Positions 1 through 9,572 of a stretch of 64,000 nt of DNA are shown here, piece by piece. The DNA comes from Pandoraea horticolens (GTDB taxonomy: Bacteria > Pseudomonadota > Gammaproteobacteria > Burkholderiales > Burkholderiaceae). The first letter of the stretch is position 1. The number at the start of each line of letters is the position of its first letter. The DNA is taken from NCBI RefSeq assembly GCF_902459555.1, contig NZ_CABPSM010000014.1:62001-126000 (forward strand), in the 5' to 3' direction. The notes below the pieces were generated by a model that had not been told where the DNA came from, searched no databases, and saw only the letters and a list, made by a program, of their open reading frames with translations. The translations under genes were made by a program, and so were the position numbers.

Positions 1-1446
1 GTGTGCCGCCAGCGGCGCATCGGTGCGCGTTTCCAGGAAAAAACGATACAGCAGATTCTGCGCGCCCGCGAGCCGGTAGGCGCTGGTCGCGCGCATGTCC
101 GAGAGCGGTTGATAGTCGGCGGGCAACGCTGCCATCGCCGCACGCACGGTGGCTTCGGTCCACGGCTGTCCGGCTAGCGCCGCTTCGACGGTGCTGCCGC
201 GCTTGGGCGTGGCGGCCATGCCGCCGAAGGCCACGCGGGCCGAACGCACGGTATCGCCATCGAGTTCGACCGCAAACGCGGCGCACACTGCCGAGATGTC
301 CTGATCGAAGCGCTTGGCCAGTTTATAGGTGCGAAAACGCTGTGCCGCCCTCGGCAGCGGCACGCGGATGCCTTGAACGAATTCGCCTGCCTGGAGCGCC
401 GTCTTCTGATACGCCAGGTAGAAGTCCTCCAGCGGCATGTCGCGGACAACGCCTTCGCGATGCAGCACGATGCGGGCGCCGAGCACGATCAGCCCCGGCA
501 TCGAGTCGCCGATGGGCGAGCCGTTCGCAACGTTGCCGCCAAGCGTTCCGGCGTTGCGGATCGGGAACGAGGCAAAGCGCTGACGCATCTCCGCCAGTTC
601 CGGATAGTGTTTGACGAGCGCATCGAAAGCATCGCCCAGCAGGGCGCCCGCACCGATATAGATGCCGTTCGGACCTTCGGAAATCTCGCGTAGTTCCGCC
701 ACCTGTCCGAGATAAATCAGGTGCTTCAGTTCGCGGAATTGCTTGGTGACCCACAGGCCGACGTCGGTGCTGCCGGCGAGGATGCGTGCGTCCGGGTAGG
801 CGGCGTGCAGGCGGCCCATTTCGGCCAGCGTGCGCGGAGCGTGGAAGACGTGGCCGTCGTGCTCGTACGTCAGGGTGTCGCCGCGCTGCAACGCCTGAAG
901 CTGCTTCGCCAGCGCTTCACGGTCGAATGCCTGGCGTGGCAGGTCGAACATTTTCTGGGCGGCGTCGACGATCGGCCGATAGCCTGTGCAGCGGCACAGG
1001 TTGCCGGACAGTACGTCGTCGATCTCACGGCGGCTCGGGCAGCCGGTATTTGCCGGACGATTCAGATACATGGCCCACAGCGACATCACGAAACCCGGCG
1101 TGCAGAAGCCGCATTGCGAGGCGTGACAGTCCACGAGCGCCTGTTGCACGGGATGCAGGGTGCCATCCTGCGCACGCAGGTCTTCCACCGTGAAAAGGGC
1201 TTTACCGTCGAGCGTGGGCAGGAACTGGATGCAGGCGTTGACTGCCCGCAGGGCCACGTTGCCATCGCCGGTCAACTCGCCGATCACGACCGTACAGGCG
1301 CCGCAATCGCCTTCGGCACACCCTTCCTTGGTGCCGGTGCAATGCAGGTCTTCGCGCGTGTACTGAAGCACGGTGCGGGTCGTGGCCTCGCCAGTGACCT
1401 CGTGCACCTTGCCGCGGTAATAGAAGCGGATGGCTTGTGTCTCCAT
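1..1446 (-). CDS. xdhA: Xanthine dehydrogenase small subunit (2Fe-2S/FAD), 3' end beyond window
   Basis: Translating the minus strand from the ATG at 1446 gives 482 codons without a stop up to base 1, so the gene is cut by the left edge. The N-terminus carries a plant-type 2Fe-2S ferredoxin signature (Cys36, Cys43, Cys48, Cys51), followed by a second 2Fe-2S domain with CHASQCGFC and CRCTGYRP motifs. The FAD-binding domain of the xanthine dehydrogenase family follows (ILAGSTDVGLWVTKQ; FPIRNAGTLGGNVANGSPIGD). This subunit passes electrons from the molybdenum subunit to NAD in purine breakdown (hypoxanthine to xanthine to urate). The large subunit xdhB would be expected just outside the window. 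It is divergent from a LysR gene that is a candidate regulator. Confidence in the family is high. Confidence 0.95.
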   Translation of the reverse strand, partial: METQAIRFYYRGKVHEVTGEATTRTVLQYTREDLHCTGTKEGCAEGDCGACTVVIGELTGDGNVALRAVNACIQFLPTLDGKALFTVEDLRAQDGTLHPVQQALVDCHASQCGFCTPGFVMSLWAMYLNRPANTGCPSRREIDDVLSGNLCRCTGYRPIVDAAQKMFDLPRQAFDREALAKQLQALQRGDTLTYEHDGHVFHAPRTLAEMGRLHAAYPDARILAGSTDVGLWVTKQFRELKHLIYLGQVAELREISEGPNGIYIGAGALLGDAFDALVKHYPELAEMRQRFASFPIRNAGTLGGNVANGSPIGDSMPGLIVLGARIVLHREGVVRDMPLEDFYLAYQKTALQAGEFVQGIRVPLPRAAQRFRTYKLAKRFDQDISAVCAAFAVELDGDTVRSARVAFGGMAATPKRGSTVEAALAGQPWTEATVRAAMAALPADYQPLSDMRATSAYRLAGAQNLLYRFFLETRTDAPLAAH

Positions 1447-1653
1447 GGTTCTCAGTGTAGTGCAGTGGGATTGCAGGCGCGCCAGGTCTTGGCCGGCGTG
1501 GGGATGAGCCGAAGATAGCACCGGCCGGGGAGGTAAATATTTCGGGGCCATGATGATGCCTATTCGGGCGCCCCGATGACCCGGCATTGTCATAAACTAC
1601 GGCTCAACCCGCCGTCATCTGGCGTTCAACCTGCCCCCAGAGCGTCCCAACCC

Positions 1654-2619
1654 ATGCAAAGACCCCGCGAACAGATCGACGCCTACTTGCTGCGGGTACT
1701 TCATACGCTGTTGACCGAACAAAGCGTTTCACGCGCGGCGCTCAAGCTCGGTCAGTCGCAGCCAGCCATCAGCAATTCGCTGCGCCGCCTGCGTGAGATC
1801 ACCGGCGACGCCATTCTGGTGCGTGGCAAGAGCGGCATGGTGGCCACCGAACGCGGCCGGGAGTTGCTGGGCTACGCGACCGATGCGCTGGCCGCCATCG
1901 AACGCATTACGCATCCCACCATGGAATTCGCGCCGCAGACCACCACGCGGGCGTTTCGCCTCGGTGCGCCCGACTATCTCGACGCCGTTTTTCTGCCCAA
2001 CATCGCTGAAGTGCTGCGCCGCGACGCGCCCTCGGCACGACTGCATGTGCAGCCGATCAACGCAGGCTTTGACTACGCCGGCGCGCTGGAAAACGGTTCG
2101 CTCGACGTGGTGATCGGCAACTGGCTGGAACCGCCGCCGCAACTGCATATGTCGCGTCTGTTCGACGACGAAGTGGTCTGCATGCTCGGCGCGCAGCATC
2201 CCCTCGCGAACAAGGGCATTTCGCTCAAGCATTATCTGGAGTTGCCGCATCTGGCGCCCACGCCTTACGTAGCCGAGCGTCAGAGCTTTATCGACGGATG
2301 CCTGGCGGAGCAGGGGCTGCGCCGCAATATCCAGATGACGATGCCGTATTTCGGGCTCGTGCCGTATGTGCTCATGCGCACCGATCTGGTGTTTACGACG
2401 GGGCGGCAGTTCGCGCAGCATTACGCGCGGTATTTGCCGATTCGTGTGTTGCCGTCCCCTTTTGCCTTTCCGCCGATGCGCTTCTATCAGCTATGGCACG
2501 AGCGCACGCATGCCGCGCCGGAGGTGACGTGGCTGCGCCGGCGAGTGGCGGATGTGGCGACGGAGTTGGATGTCGAGAACGGTGGCGGGGCGGAAGCGCC
2601 TGTACTGGCGCGGCCCTGA
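1654..2619 (+). CDS. LysR-family transcriptional regulator
   Basis: This is a 321-residue LysR-type protein. The N-terminal winged helix-turn-helix shows the family pattern (QSVSRAALKLGQSQPAISN, then LRRLREITGDAILVRG), followed by a substrate-binding-like effector domain from about residue 90. Its DNA-binding region resembles the NodD/PcpR-like branch. I chose the ATG at 1654 because it places the helix-turn-helix at the usual distance from the start; an in-frame ATG at 1576 would add 26 low-complexity residues, and neither start has a good ribosome site. It is divergent from the xanthine dehydrogenase gene, with about 200 bp between the starts, so regulation of purine oxidation is the obvious but unproven guess. 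Confidence 0.85.
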   Translation: MQRPREQIDAYLLRVLHTLLTEQSVSRAALKLGQSQPAISNSLRRLREITGDAILVRGKSGMVATERGRELLGYATDALAAIERITHPTMEFAPQTTTRAFRLGAPDYLDAVFLPNIAEVLRRDAPSARLHVQPINAGFDYAGALENGSLDVVIGNWLEPPPQLHMSRLFDDEVVCMLGAQHPLANKGISLKHYLELPHLAPTPYVAERQSFIDGCLAEQGLRRNIQMTMPYFGLVPYVLMRTDLVFTTGRQFAQHYARYLPIRVLPSPFAFPPMRFYQLWHERTHAAPEVTWLRRRVADVATELDVENGGGAEAPVLARP

Positions 2620-2708
2620 GGGAACGCGGGCGAGAGGGACGCGACCGTCGCCCGAAGGCAGACGGCCGGTGACACGAGTCATGCCCGGCGAAGTCTCAGC
2701 GCAACGAC

Positions 2709-3221
2709 TTAGCGCAAAGAAATCACACGGCGCGGACGACGCAACGCCAGCGACAGGAAAATCACGACAAACGCGGCGAGCGACCACATCGGCAGCGTGA
2801 GGCCGAGGATCGGCGGGTACACCGTCTGACACATTCCCTGCACCTGGAATACTTGCGGCAGCATGCGCGATGTCGGCAAGGCATCGACGAAGGCTTCGAC
2901 CACGTCATATCCGCAGCTCACCAGCGGATTGACCTGCACATAGATCAGATAGCCTGATGCGGCCATGCCGCCGATGGCCGACAAAGCGGCGAGCACGCGT
3001 GCGAACTGAATGCCTGCCCAACTGCGCGAGACCGCGCCGACCAGACCGAAGATCGCGATCAGCACGAGCGCGTAACGCGCCAGAATACACAGCGGACATG
3101 GGTCTTCGTGAAGTACGTACTGGAAATACAGCGCGCCGCCCAACAGGGCGAGGCAGACCACGGTGAGCAGGAGGTACAGCCGGCGTTCGCGGCGCAGGGC
3201 CGGGTCGATTTGAGCGTTCAT
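2709..3221 (-). CDS. dsbB: Disulfide bond formation protein B
   Basis: At 170 residues this matches the usual DsbB length. There are four membrane segments and two short periplasmic loops. The first loop holds the quinone-linked pair Cys42-Pro-Leu-Cys45 and the second holds Cys103 and Cys131, so all four redox cysteines of the family are present. DsbB reoxidises periplasmic DsbA and passes the electrons to ubiquinone or menaquinone. It stands alone between a LysR gene (convergent) and an amidase gene, with about 250 bp of its own upstream region. Identification is firm. Confidence 0.95.
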   Translation of the reverse strand: MNAQIDPALRRERRLYLLLTVVCLALLGGALYFQYVLHEDPCPLCILARYALVLIAIFGLVGAVSRSWAGIQFARVLAALSAIGGMAASGYLIYVQVNPLVSCGYDVVEAFVDALPTSRMLPQVFQVQGMCQTVYPPILGLTLPMWSLAAFVVIFLSLALRRPRRVISLR

Positions 3222-3473
3222 TTCACTTCGGGCGGTGGGCCATCACGAATCCCGCAAAACCCGCATGACGCTGGGCGGCAGGCACTTGGGCTGGCATTGT
3301 AACCCCTGCCCGATTCGTGCGTGAGTCGAAAAATTACGGAACTTTTTGCTCGAAAATCAGACGCTTTCACGCCGTGCGGCACAGCGCAACCCCCCCATTT
3401 TTGTGCGGACGCGCAGGCGATGCAGCCGCCCGCGCGTGCGTGGCCGGTGTCTAAACGCGTGGCGCGGTTGACA

Positions 3474-4859
3474 TCAACCGCCAAGACGTGCCGAGCGCAG
3501 GGCGTGCTCGATGGCGCGTCCGACCGGGAACAGGCGCGCGTCGTCGCCCGCCGCTGCGCTGACCATCAGGCCGATGGGGGCTTCGCCCGCGCCCTGACAC
3601 GGCAGTGAAAACGCGCAGCCGTCGATCATGTTGATGGCCGTGGGGTTACGCAGCACCAACGCGTTGGTGGCTGTGAACGTCTCGTCGCTCGCTTCGAGCG
3701 GCGCGATGGCCGGCGGCGTGAGCGGCACCGTCGGGCACAGCACGGCGTCGAAGCTTTGCCAAACCGGGGTCGCGGCAGCGATGAGGGCGGCGCGCGCGTT
3801 CAACAGGTCGATGTAATCGGCGGCGCTGGCCGGCTCGCCTTTGCGAATGCGCACCAGCACGCGCGGATCGTAATCCTGCGCGCGTTCGGCGAGTAGCGTG
3901 CGGTGCCAGGCATAAGCCTCGATAGGCGAAAAGCCGAAGCGGTTCATCGCGGGCAGGCCATCGAACGGCGAGAACTTGAATTCCACGAGCGTGGCGCCTG
4001 CCTTGGCGAGCACGGCGAGGGCCCGCTGGTAGATCGCGATGGCAGCGGGTTCCGCGCCATCCAGCACGAAGTTCGTCAAGATGCCGAAGCGCATGCCGCG
4101 CACATCGCGCGGCGCGGCCGGGGTCTCGTCGATGGCGTTGCCGCTGAGGATGGCGTCGACCCAGGCGCAGCAGTCGACCGAGCGGCCGATGGGACCGACC
4201 GAGTCCAGCGACGTCGAGAGCGGCAGCGCGCCGTCGCGTGGCGTGCGCGCGGCCGTTGGCTTGAATCCCGTCAGACCGCAGAATGCCGACGGAATGCGAA
4301 TCGAGCCGCCCGTATCGGTGCCGAGTCCGACGGCTGCCATGCCGTCGGCCACTGACGCGGCTGCCCCCGACGACGAGCCTCCCGCAATATGACCCGCCTC
4401 GCGCTGCCACGGCGAGCGCGGCGTGCCGTAGTGCGGGTTCAGGCCCAGGCCCGAGAAAGCGAATTCGGTCATGTTGGTGCGGCCGACGATCACCGTACCC
4501 GCCTGGCGCAGCCGCGCCACAGCGAGGGCGTCGTGCTTGGCCGGGGCGGCGTCCGATAGGACTTTGGCGCCCGCGCGCGTGACTTGCCCTGCCACGTCGA
4601 ACAGATCCTTCACCGACACGGGAATGCCCATCAGCGGCGACAGACGCGCGCCTGCGCGGCGCAGGGCGTCGAGGCCGTCGGCGGCGTGACGAGCGGCTTG
4701 GGCGTCGAATTGCGTGAAGACGACATTGCCCTGACCGGCGGGGTCGGCAATGCGGGCGAGCGCTTGCTCGGTCAATGCACGGCTGGTGGTGCGCCCGGCG
4801 TCGAGCGCGGCGGCGAGTTCGGACAAGGGGCGTTGCAGATCGATGGCGTCGGTGCTCAT
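3474..4859 (-). CDS. Amidase signature family hydrolase
   Basis: The 461-residue protein has the full amidase-signature catalytic set: Lys84 in SVKDLFDVAG, the glycine/serine-rich stretch GGSSSG at 160-165 supplying the cis-serine, and the nucleophile Ser186 in DTGGSIR. It is related to GatA, but no gatB or gatC is nearby, so a free catabolic amidase acting on a small amide or carbamate is more likely than tRNA amidation. It starts 2 bp after the stop of the upstream GntR regulator and is surely cotranscribed with it, which suggests that the regulator responds to the amide or its product. The substrate cannot be read from the sequence. Confidence 0.88.
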   Translation of the reverse strand: MSTDAIDLQRPLSELAAALDAGRTTSRALTEQALARIADPAGQGNVVFTQFDAQAARHAADGLDALRRAGARLSPLMGIPVSVKDLFDVAGQVTRAGAKVLSDAAPAKHDALAVARLRQAGTVIVGRTNMTEFAFSGLGLNPHYGTPRSPWQREAGHIAGGSSSGAAASVADGMAAVGLGTDTGGSIRIPSAFCGLTGFKPTAARTPRDGALPLSTSLDSVGPIGRSVDCCAWVDAILSGNAIDETPAAPRDVRGMRFGILTNFVLDGAEPAAIAIYQRALAVLAKAGATLVEFKFSPFDGLPAMNRFGFSPIEAYAWHRTLLAERAQDYDPRVLVRIRKGEPASAADYIDLLNARAALIAAATPVWQSFDAVLCPTVPLTPPAIAPLEASDETFTATNALVLRNPTAINMIDGCAFSLPCQGAGEAPIGLMVSAAAGDDARLFPVGRAIEHALRSARLGG

Positions 4860-4861
4860 GG

Positions 4862-5572
4862 TCAGATCGCTTTCAGGATGTGGGTGCGGAATTCTTCGAT
4901 ATGACGGGTGATCGCGCGGCGGGCGCGTTCGGCGTCGTGCGCGGCGAGTGCTTCGAACAGTTCGAGATGTTCCTCGTACACGTCTTCCAGATGGCTCGGT
5001 GTCGACAGCGCGAGAAACCAGAAGCGCAGCGAGCGCTCGTGCAGTCCGCGTAACAGCTCGGCGAGCGTCTGATTACGCGAGGCGCGTGAGATCGCCAGAT
5101 GGAAGTCGCGGTCGATACACATCATCGCTGCTACGTTGCGCGTGGCAATCGCCTCGCGCGAGCGAGCCAGCACCGCTTCGATGGCGGCGAGGTCGTCGGG
5201 CGTGGCGGCGCGCGCGGCCAATTCCACGCAGTACGTTTCGTTGATCATGCGAACGTCGATGATCTCGAGTGCGTCGTTGAGCGAGACGGGCGCGACCATC
5301 GCGCCCTTGCGCGGCAGGATGACCAGTAGCCCCTCGAGTGCGAGCCGGTGCATCGCCTGATGCACGGGGGTGCGCCCCAGTCCCGTCGACTGCATCAACT
5401 GTGCTTCGTTGAGCGTTTCGCCGGGGCGCAGACGCAACGTGATGATGTCGTGCTTGATGGCTTCGTAAGCGCGCTGCGTCAGGCTGCGCCCGTCAGCGAT
5501 CGCCGGCGAATTGACGAGGCCGGTTGTTGCCGTTGCGGAGTGGCTGGGTTCGAGGGGGGTGTCGTTGGGCAT
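4862..5572 (-). CDS. GntR-family regulator, FCD (FadR-type) subfamily
   Basis: A GntR winged-helix domain occupies residues about 30-95 (LTQRAYEAIKHDIITLRLRPGE; GLGRTPVHQAMHRLALEGLL). It is followed by an all-helical FCD effector domain with the acidic/histidine metal-site pattern (DRDFHLAI; EHLELFEALAAHD). Length (236 aa) is normal. The stop lies 2 bp before the amidase start, so the two genes form a regulator-enzyme operon. About 550 bp of mostly noncoding DNA lies upstream and should hold the promoter and the autoregulatory site. FCD regulators usually bind small carboxylates; the ligand here is unknown. Confidence 0.9.
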   Translation of the reverse strand: MPNDTPLEPSHSATATTGLVNSPAIADGRSLTQRAYEAIKHDIITLRLRPGETLNEAQLMQSTGLGRTPVHQAMHRLALEGLLVILPRKGAMVAPVSLNDALEIIDVRMINETYCVELAARAATPDDLAAIEAVLARSREAIATRNVAAMMCIDRDFHLAISRASRNQTLAELLRGLHERSLRFWFLALSTPSHLEDVYEEHLELFEALAAHDAERARRAITRHIEEFRTHILKAI

Positions 5573-6119
5573 CAGTGGGGGAGGTATCGGCCGGCGATGG
5601 GCACATCGACGCTCGTATCGATGCCGTCACGGTTCTCTCTGACGGACGGATGAAAATGCATAGCCGGCAATCTCTGTGAAATTCGATTGATATTTGTGTG
5701 ATATTTCATATGGCGACGAGACAAAAAGCAAGAAGAAAAAATTCGTCGCAAGTGACGAAAAACGGGAATTTTTTATGAAAAGCCCCGTCAATCTTGGGTT
5801 GCGCGCGTGTTCGCCCATCGCGTATATTGATTTGGCGCCAGTTTTCGGCCGGTGTTTCGTCTGGAATTGCCAATTCGGCCATCGTGCCGGAGCCCCTTCG
5901 GGGATGCGCAGGCCAGCACCCCCGGCGACGGTTCACCATGGACGACCGGGCGAACGAACACAACGTCTATCAAGCCGGCTGCACGCGGCCGGCTTCCCAC
6001 CTTCATCAAGCATCACGTCTTGTGTTAATCGCTGCGGCCCGGCAGGGGCGCGGCGTGCGACCGGCGTGGAGTCAAGAACAGCAATATCGGTGTAAAACGC
6101 CGCGGGGAGAACGTATCGG
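5573..6119. other. Intergenic region with AT-rich core and hairpin-rich antiporter leader
   Basis: No convincing gene lies here. Bases about 5640-5840 are clearly richer in A/T than the flanks and contain repeated ATATTT-type tracts. A possible sigma70 -10 box (TATATT) lies near 5823. After it come about 280 bases with strong stems: CCCCTTCGGGG near 5892 and AAGCCGGC...GGCCGGCTT near 5973. I could not match this leader to a known riboswitch class. Confidence 0.4.
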
Positions 6120-7907
6120 ATGCATCACGCCATCGACTTCATTCAGGATCTGGCCGTCATCATGCTGCTGGCAGGCATCGTGACAGTTATCTTCAACCGG
6201 TTCCGGCAGCCGGTCGTGCTCGGCTATATCGTGGCGGGTGTGATCATCGGCCCGTATACACCGCCGTTCGCATTGATACATGACGAGAAGACCATCGGCA
6301 TCCTGGCCGAACTCGGTGTTGTGTTCCTGATGTTCTCGCTGGGGCTGGAGTTCAGCTTGCGCAAGCTCGCGCGGGTTGGCGTGACGGCATTCGTGGCCGC
6401 GATCACCGAGATCGTATTGATGCTCTGGCTGGGCTACGAGATCGGACGATTCTTCGGCTGGAAGGCGATGGACTCGATCTTCCTCGGCGCGATGCTCGCC
6501 GTCTCGTCGACCACCATCATCGTGAAGGCGCTCGACGAACTCGGCATGAAGCGCGAGCGTTTCGCCCAGCTCATCTTCGGCGTGCTCATCGTGGAAGACG
6601 TGCTCGCCATCGGCATGATCGCGCTGCTCTCGGGCATTGCCATCAGCGGCTCGGTCGATGCCGGTGAAGCCACCTTTACACTGGGCAAGCTGCTGCTGTT
6701 CATGGTGGTGTCGCTCGTCGTGGGCATTCTGCTCGTGCCGCGTATTCTCGCGTACGTGGCGAAGTTCAAGAGCGACGAAATGCTGTTGATCGTCGTGCTG
6801 GGTCTGTGCTTCGGCTTCTGCCTGATGGTCATCCAGATGGGTTACAGCGTGGCGCTCGGCGCGTTCCTGATCGGCGCCATCATGGCCGAGGCGCGTGAGC
6901 TGCACACGATCGAGCGGTTGGTTGCACCGCTGCGCGACATGTTCAGCGCCGTGTTCTTCGTCACCATCGGCCTGTTGCTCGACCCGCACGTCCTCGTTAC
7001 GTACGTTTGGCCGATTCTGGTTATCACCCTGGCGGTGGTGATCGGCAAGATCGTGTCGTGCGGTCTGGGAGCGTACCTCTCCGGGCAGGATGGGCGTACG
7101 TCGATGCGCGTGGGCATGGGCCTGTCGCAAATCGGAGAGTTCTCGTTCATCATTGCGTCGCTCGGGCTTTCGCTCAAGGTGACGAGCGACTTCCTTTATC
7201 CGATTGCCGTGGCCGTGTCGATCATCACGACGCTGCTCACGCCGTATCTGATCAAGAGCGCCGATCCGGTGACAGGATGGCTTGGCCGGGCGATGCCGGG
7301 GCGTCTGTCCTATGTGCTGGGGCAGTACACACAGTGGTTGCAGAGCATTCAACTGACGGGCGACAGTGCTGCGCTTGTCACGATCGTGCGGCGTATCGTG
7401 GTGAGCGTTGCCATCAATCTGGCGCTGGTCGTCACGATCTTCCTCGGTGGCGCGTTCTTCTACCGGCGGCTGGCCGACCTGATGTCGCCCTGGGTGCGCG
7501 ACCCTAGCCTGCAAAGCGCCGTGGTGTGGGGCGCGGCGCTAGTGCTGTCGCTGCCATTCCTGATTGCGGTGTACCGCAAGCTCAAGTCGCTCTCGTTGTT
7601 GCTCGTGGAACTGTCGGTGCCGCCGAGCCTGACCGGCCGGTACACGCTTCAGGTGCGCCGCGTGGTGGCCGAGATCCTGCCGATTGCCGCCATGGTCGGG
7701 GTGATCCTGCTGGTAGCGGCTTTGTCGGCAAGCATTCTACCGTCGACGGAAATGATCGCGTTGATCGTTGCGGGCACGGTGGTGCTGGCTATCGTGATGC
7801 GCAGTTGGTTCGTGCGTATGCACGCCAAGCTCCAGATCGCCTTCAAAGAGACGCTGGAGCACCAACCCGATGGCGAGCAGCACGGCGGCGGTCCGTCGTC
7901 GCATTGA
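6120..7907 (+). CDS. CPA2-family cation:proton antiporter (KefB-like), no RCK domain
   Basis: The 595-residue membrane protein opens with a Na+/H+ exchanger (CPA2/KefB) domain over about residues 1-390, including FLMFSLGLEFS, AVSSTTIIVKALDEL, GVLIVEDVLAIG and the GLSQIGEFSFI motif typical of Kef/GerN-type antiporters. It probably exchanges K+ or Na+ for protons across the inner membrane. Unlike KefB/KefC it has no cytoplasmic TrkA-N (RCK) nucleotide-binding domain. Residues about 420-575 instead contain further hydrophobic segments. The start is supported by GGGGAGA a few bases upstream of ATG. The gene stands alone and ends at a strong bidirectional terminator. Confidence 0.88.
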   Translation: MHHAIDFIQDLAVIMLLAGIVTVIFNRFRQPVVLGYIVAGVIIGPYTPPFALIHDEKTIGILAELGVVFLMFSLGLEFSLRKLARVGVTAFVAAITEIVLMLWLGYEIGRFFGWKAMDSIFLGAMLAVSSTTIIVKALDELGMKRERFAQLIFGVLIVEDVLAIGMIALLSGIAISGSVDAGEATFTLGKLLLFMVVSLVVGILLVPRILAYVAKFKSDEMLLIVVLGLCFGFCLMVIQMGYSVALGAFLIGAIMAEARELHTIERLVAPLRDMFSAVFFVTIGLLLDPHVLVTYVWPILVITLAVVIGKIVSCGLGAYLSGQDGRTSMRVGMGLSQIGEFSFIIASLGLSLKVTSDFLYPIAVAVSIITTLLTPYLIKSADPVTGWLGRAMPGRLSYVLGQYTQWLQSIQLTGDSAALVTIVRRIVVSVAINLALVVTIFLGGAFFYRRLADLMSPWVRDPSLQSAVVWGAALVLSLPFLIAVYRKLKSLSLLLVELSVPPSLTGRYTLQVRRVVAEILPIAAMVGVILLVAALSASILPSTEMIALIVAGTVVLAIVMRSWFVRMHAKLQIAFKETLEHQPDGEQHGGGPSSH

Positions 7908-7959
7908 TCGAGGCTCGCGCTTGCCGCGATAGCGTGTCGGGTGCGAGACAAGCGTAATG

Positions 7960-7995
7960 AAAAGCCCGCCGGGGTTGCCTCCGGCGGGCTTTTTC
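7960..7995. terminator. Bidirectional rho-independent terminator
   Basis: AAAGCCCGCCGG and CCGGCGGGCTTTTT pair as a GC-rich stem with A and T tracts on the two sides. It lies between the convergent antiporter and thioesterase genes and can serve both. Confidence 0.9.
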
Positions 7996-8018
7996 TATTT
8001 GCCGGCGCTGCGCTTGGG

Positions 8019-8585
8019 CTAGGCTTTGCGCGGCGGAAAGTCGAAGATCAGACAGGTGGTCGTGGCGTGCGCGTAGAGCGTGCCGTCCGGCCCGACGATG
8101 CGGCCTTCGGCGATGCCGATCTGGCGTCCGACCTGAACGATGTTGCCTTCGGCACGCACGCAGGGGACGTCGCGCGTGAGCGCACGGACCATGTTGGTCT
8201 TGAGTTCTAGCGTGGTGTAGCTGCGCCCGGCGGGTAGCGTCGAATGAACTGCGCAAGCGACGGCGGAATCCAGCAGGGTTGCGTACCAGCCGCCGTGGAC
8301 GGAGCCGAGCGGGTTGTAATACGGCAAGGCCGGGCGGCCCTGAAAGACGGCGCGGCCGTTCGCCACCTCAATGGCAATGAAGCCGAGCGTCTCGCTGATC
8401 GGCGGCATCGGTAGCTTGCCGTCGAACATCGCCTGAAACATTTCCTGACCGGTCAGACCGATCACGTCGGACGGCGTTGCAACACCGTAACGCAAGGGAC
8501 CATTGCGGGCGAGCCGTTCGCGCACGGCGGCTTCGTCGGCTTCCCACTGCGCCAGTACGGTGGCAGCGTCCGCTCGGGTATTCAT
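8019..8585 (-). CDS. PaaI-type hotdog thioesterase
   Basis: The 188-residue protein fits the PaaI/YdiI hotdog-fold thioesterases. The central segment YYNPLGSVHGGWYATLLDSA is the family signature (N..G..HGG...LLD), and the strands TLELKTNMVRALT and VRAEGNIVQVGRQIGIAEGRIV follow in the right order. Members hydrolyse acyl-CoA thioesters, often aromatic or medium-chain. There is a longer than usual N-terminal helical part (about 60 residues). It is a single gene between the antiporter terminator and ribB, so context gives no substrate. Confidence 0.85.
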   Translation of the reverse strand: MNTRADAATVLAQWEADEAAVRERLARNGPLRYGVATPSDVIGLTGQEMFQAMFDGKLPMPPISETLGFIAIEVANGRAVFQGRPALPYYNPLGSVHGGWYATLLDSAVACAVHSTLPAGRSYTTLELKTNMVRALTRDVPCVRAEGNIVQVGRQIGIAEGRIVGPDGTLYAHATTTCLIFDFPPRKA

Positions 8586-8673
8586 GGTGTCTTCCTCGTA
8601 ACTTTTATAATGCTAGCGATATGCCCGATTATAGAAGTCGCGAGGTGCGTTGGGGCATTCCGCGTTAGAGGGA

Positions 8674-8717
8674 AGCGTCGAGGCGGGGGCGCCGCAGTGC
8701 TCCCTCGCCTCGACGCT
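8674..8717. terminator. Perfect 12-bp hairpin, probable transcript end
   Basis: AGCGTCGAGGCG at 8674-8685 is the exact reverse complement of CGCCTCGACGCT at 8706-8717, and the stem can extend inward by further G-C pairs. It starts 15 bp past the ribB stop, so it probably protects or ends the ribB transcript. There is no good T tract on either side, so termination efficiency is uncertain. Confidence 0.55.
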
Positions 8718-8731
8718 GGTTCAGGCCGGCC

Positions 8732-9472
8732 TCAGGCCGCTTGTGCGTGGCTGAGGCGATAGTTGGCCAACTCGTCGATGGTCAGAATCGGCAGACCGTG
8801 TTGCTCGGCGAAGCGTTCGATGTCTGCGCCGCGCGTCATCGTCCCGTCCGGATTCATCAACTCGCACAGCACGGCGGCGGGTTTCAGACCGGCGAGAATC
8901 GCCAGATCGACGGAGCCTTCCGTATGGCCCCGGCGCGTGAGTACACCGCCCGGCTGCGCACGCAGCGGGAAGACGTGGCCTGGGCGGGACAGGTCGGAGG
9001 GCTGGGCGTCGTCGGCAATCGCGGCACGAACCGTGGTCACTCGGTCGGCGGCGGATACGCCAGTGCTCACGCCTTGGCGGGCCTCGATGGTCACGGTGAA
9101 CGCCGTGCCGTAACGGCTCTGGTTTTGCTCGACCATTGGCGGCAGATCGAGACGGCGCAGGGTCTCGTCAGGCAGACACAGACAGACGATGCCGCTGCAC
9201 TCACGAATCAGCATGGCCATGGTGGCCGGGGTGATTTTCTCGGCGGCGACGATCAGGTCGGCCTCGTTCTCGCGGTCGAGATCGTCCATCAGAATGACCG
9301 GACGGCCTTCGCGCATCGCCTGGAGCGAGGCGGCCAGACGGACTTCGACGGGCGGCAGGTGGGTGAAAGCCGGGTAGGCATGCAGATCGTCGACCGTGTC
9401 GGCTGTGCCGACTGTCGAGGCCGATGCGGTGTCTTGCGGTGCAGCTTGGGTCGTACTGGTGATAACGGACAT
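8732..9472 (-). CDS. ribB: 3,4-dihydroxy-2-butanone-4-phosphate synthase
   Basis: RibB converts ribulose 5-phosphate to 3,4-dihydroxy-2-butanone 4-phosphate for riboflavin synthesis. The protein (246 aa) has the acidic catalytic loop [11 protein letters not shown], the motifs [12 protein letters not shown] and [10 protein letters not shown], and the conserved histidine in [11 protein letters not shown]. There is no C-terminal GTP cyclohydrolase II domain, so it is the monofunctional form. The ATG at 9472 has a GAGGAG ribosome site 6 bases upstream; an upstream in-frame ATG at 9559 would place 29 odd residues between the riboswitch and this site and is rejected. The gene stands alone and is controlled by the FMN riboswitch upstream. 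Confidence 0.95.
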   Translation of the reverse strand: MSVITSTTQAAPQDTASASTVGTADTVDDLHAYPAFTHLPPVEVRLAASLQAMREGRPVILMDDLDRENEADLIVAAEKITPATMAMLIRECSGIVCLCLPDETLRRLDLPPMVEQNQSRYGTAFTVTIEARQGVSTGVSAADRVTTVRAAIADDAQPSDLSRPGHVFPLRAQPGGVLTRRGHTEGSVDLAILAGLKPAAVLCELMNPDGTMTRGADIERFAEQHGLPILTIDELANYRLSHAQAA

Positions 9473-9572
9473 GAAACGCTCCTCGCGTAAGTCAATCGGG
9501 CGAAAAACGTTTTCGGGGCATGCGAACGGACGTCGCCATGGAATGGCATCCCATGGCACGTGGGTATCGACG

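Noticed and set aside
6072-7514. 480-residue open frame antisense to the antiporter
   Set aside because: Composition dominated by H, R, D, Q, as expected from the antisense of a hydrophobic membrane protein; no domain seen.
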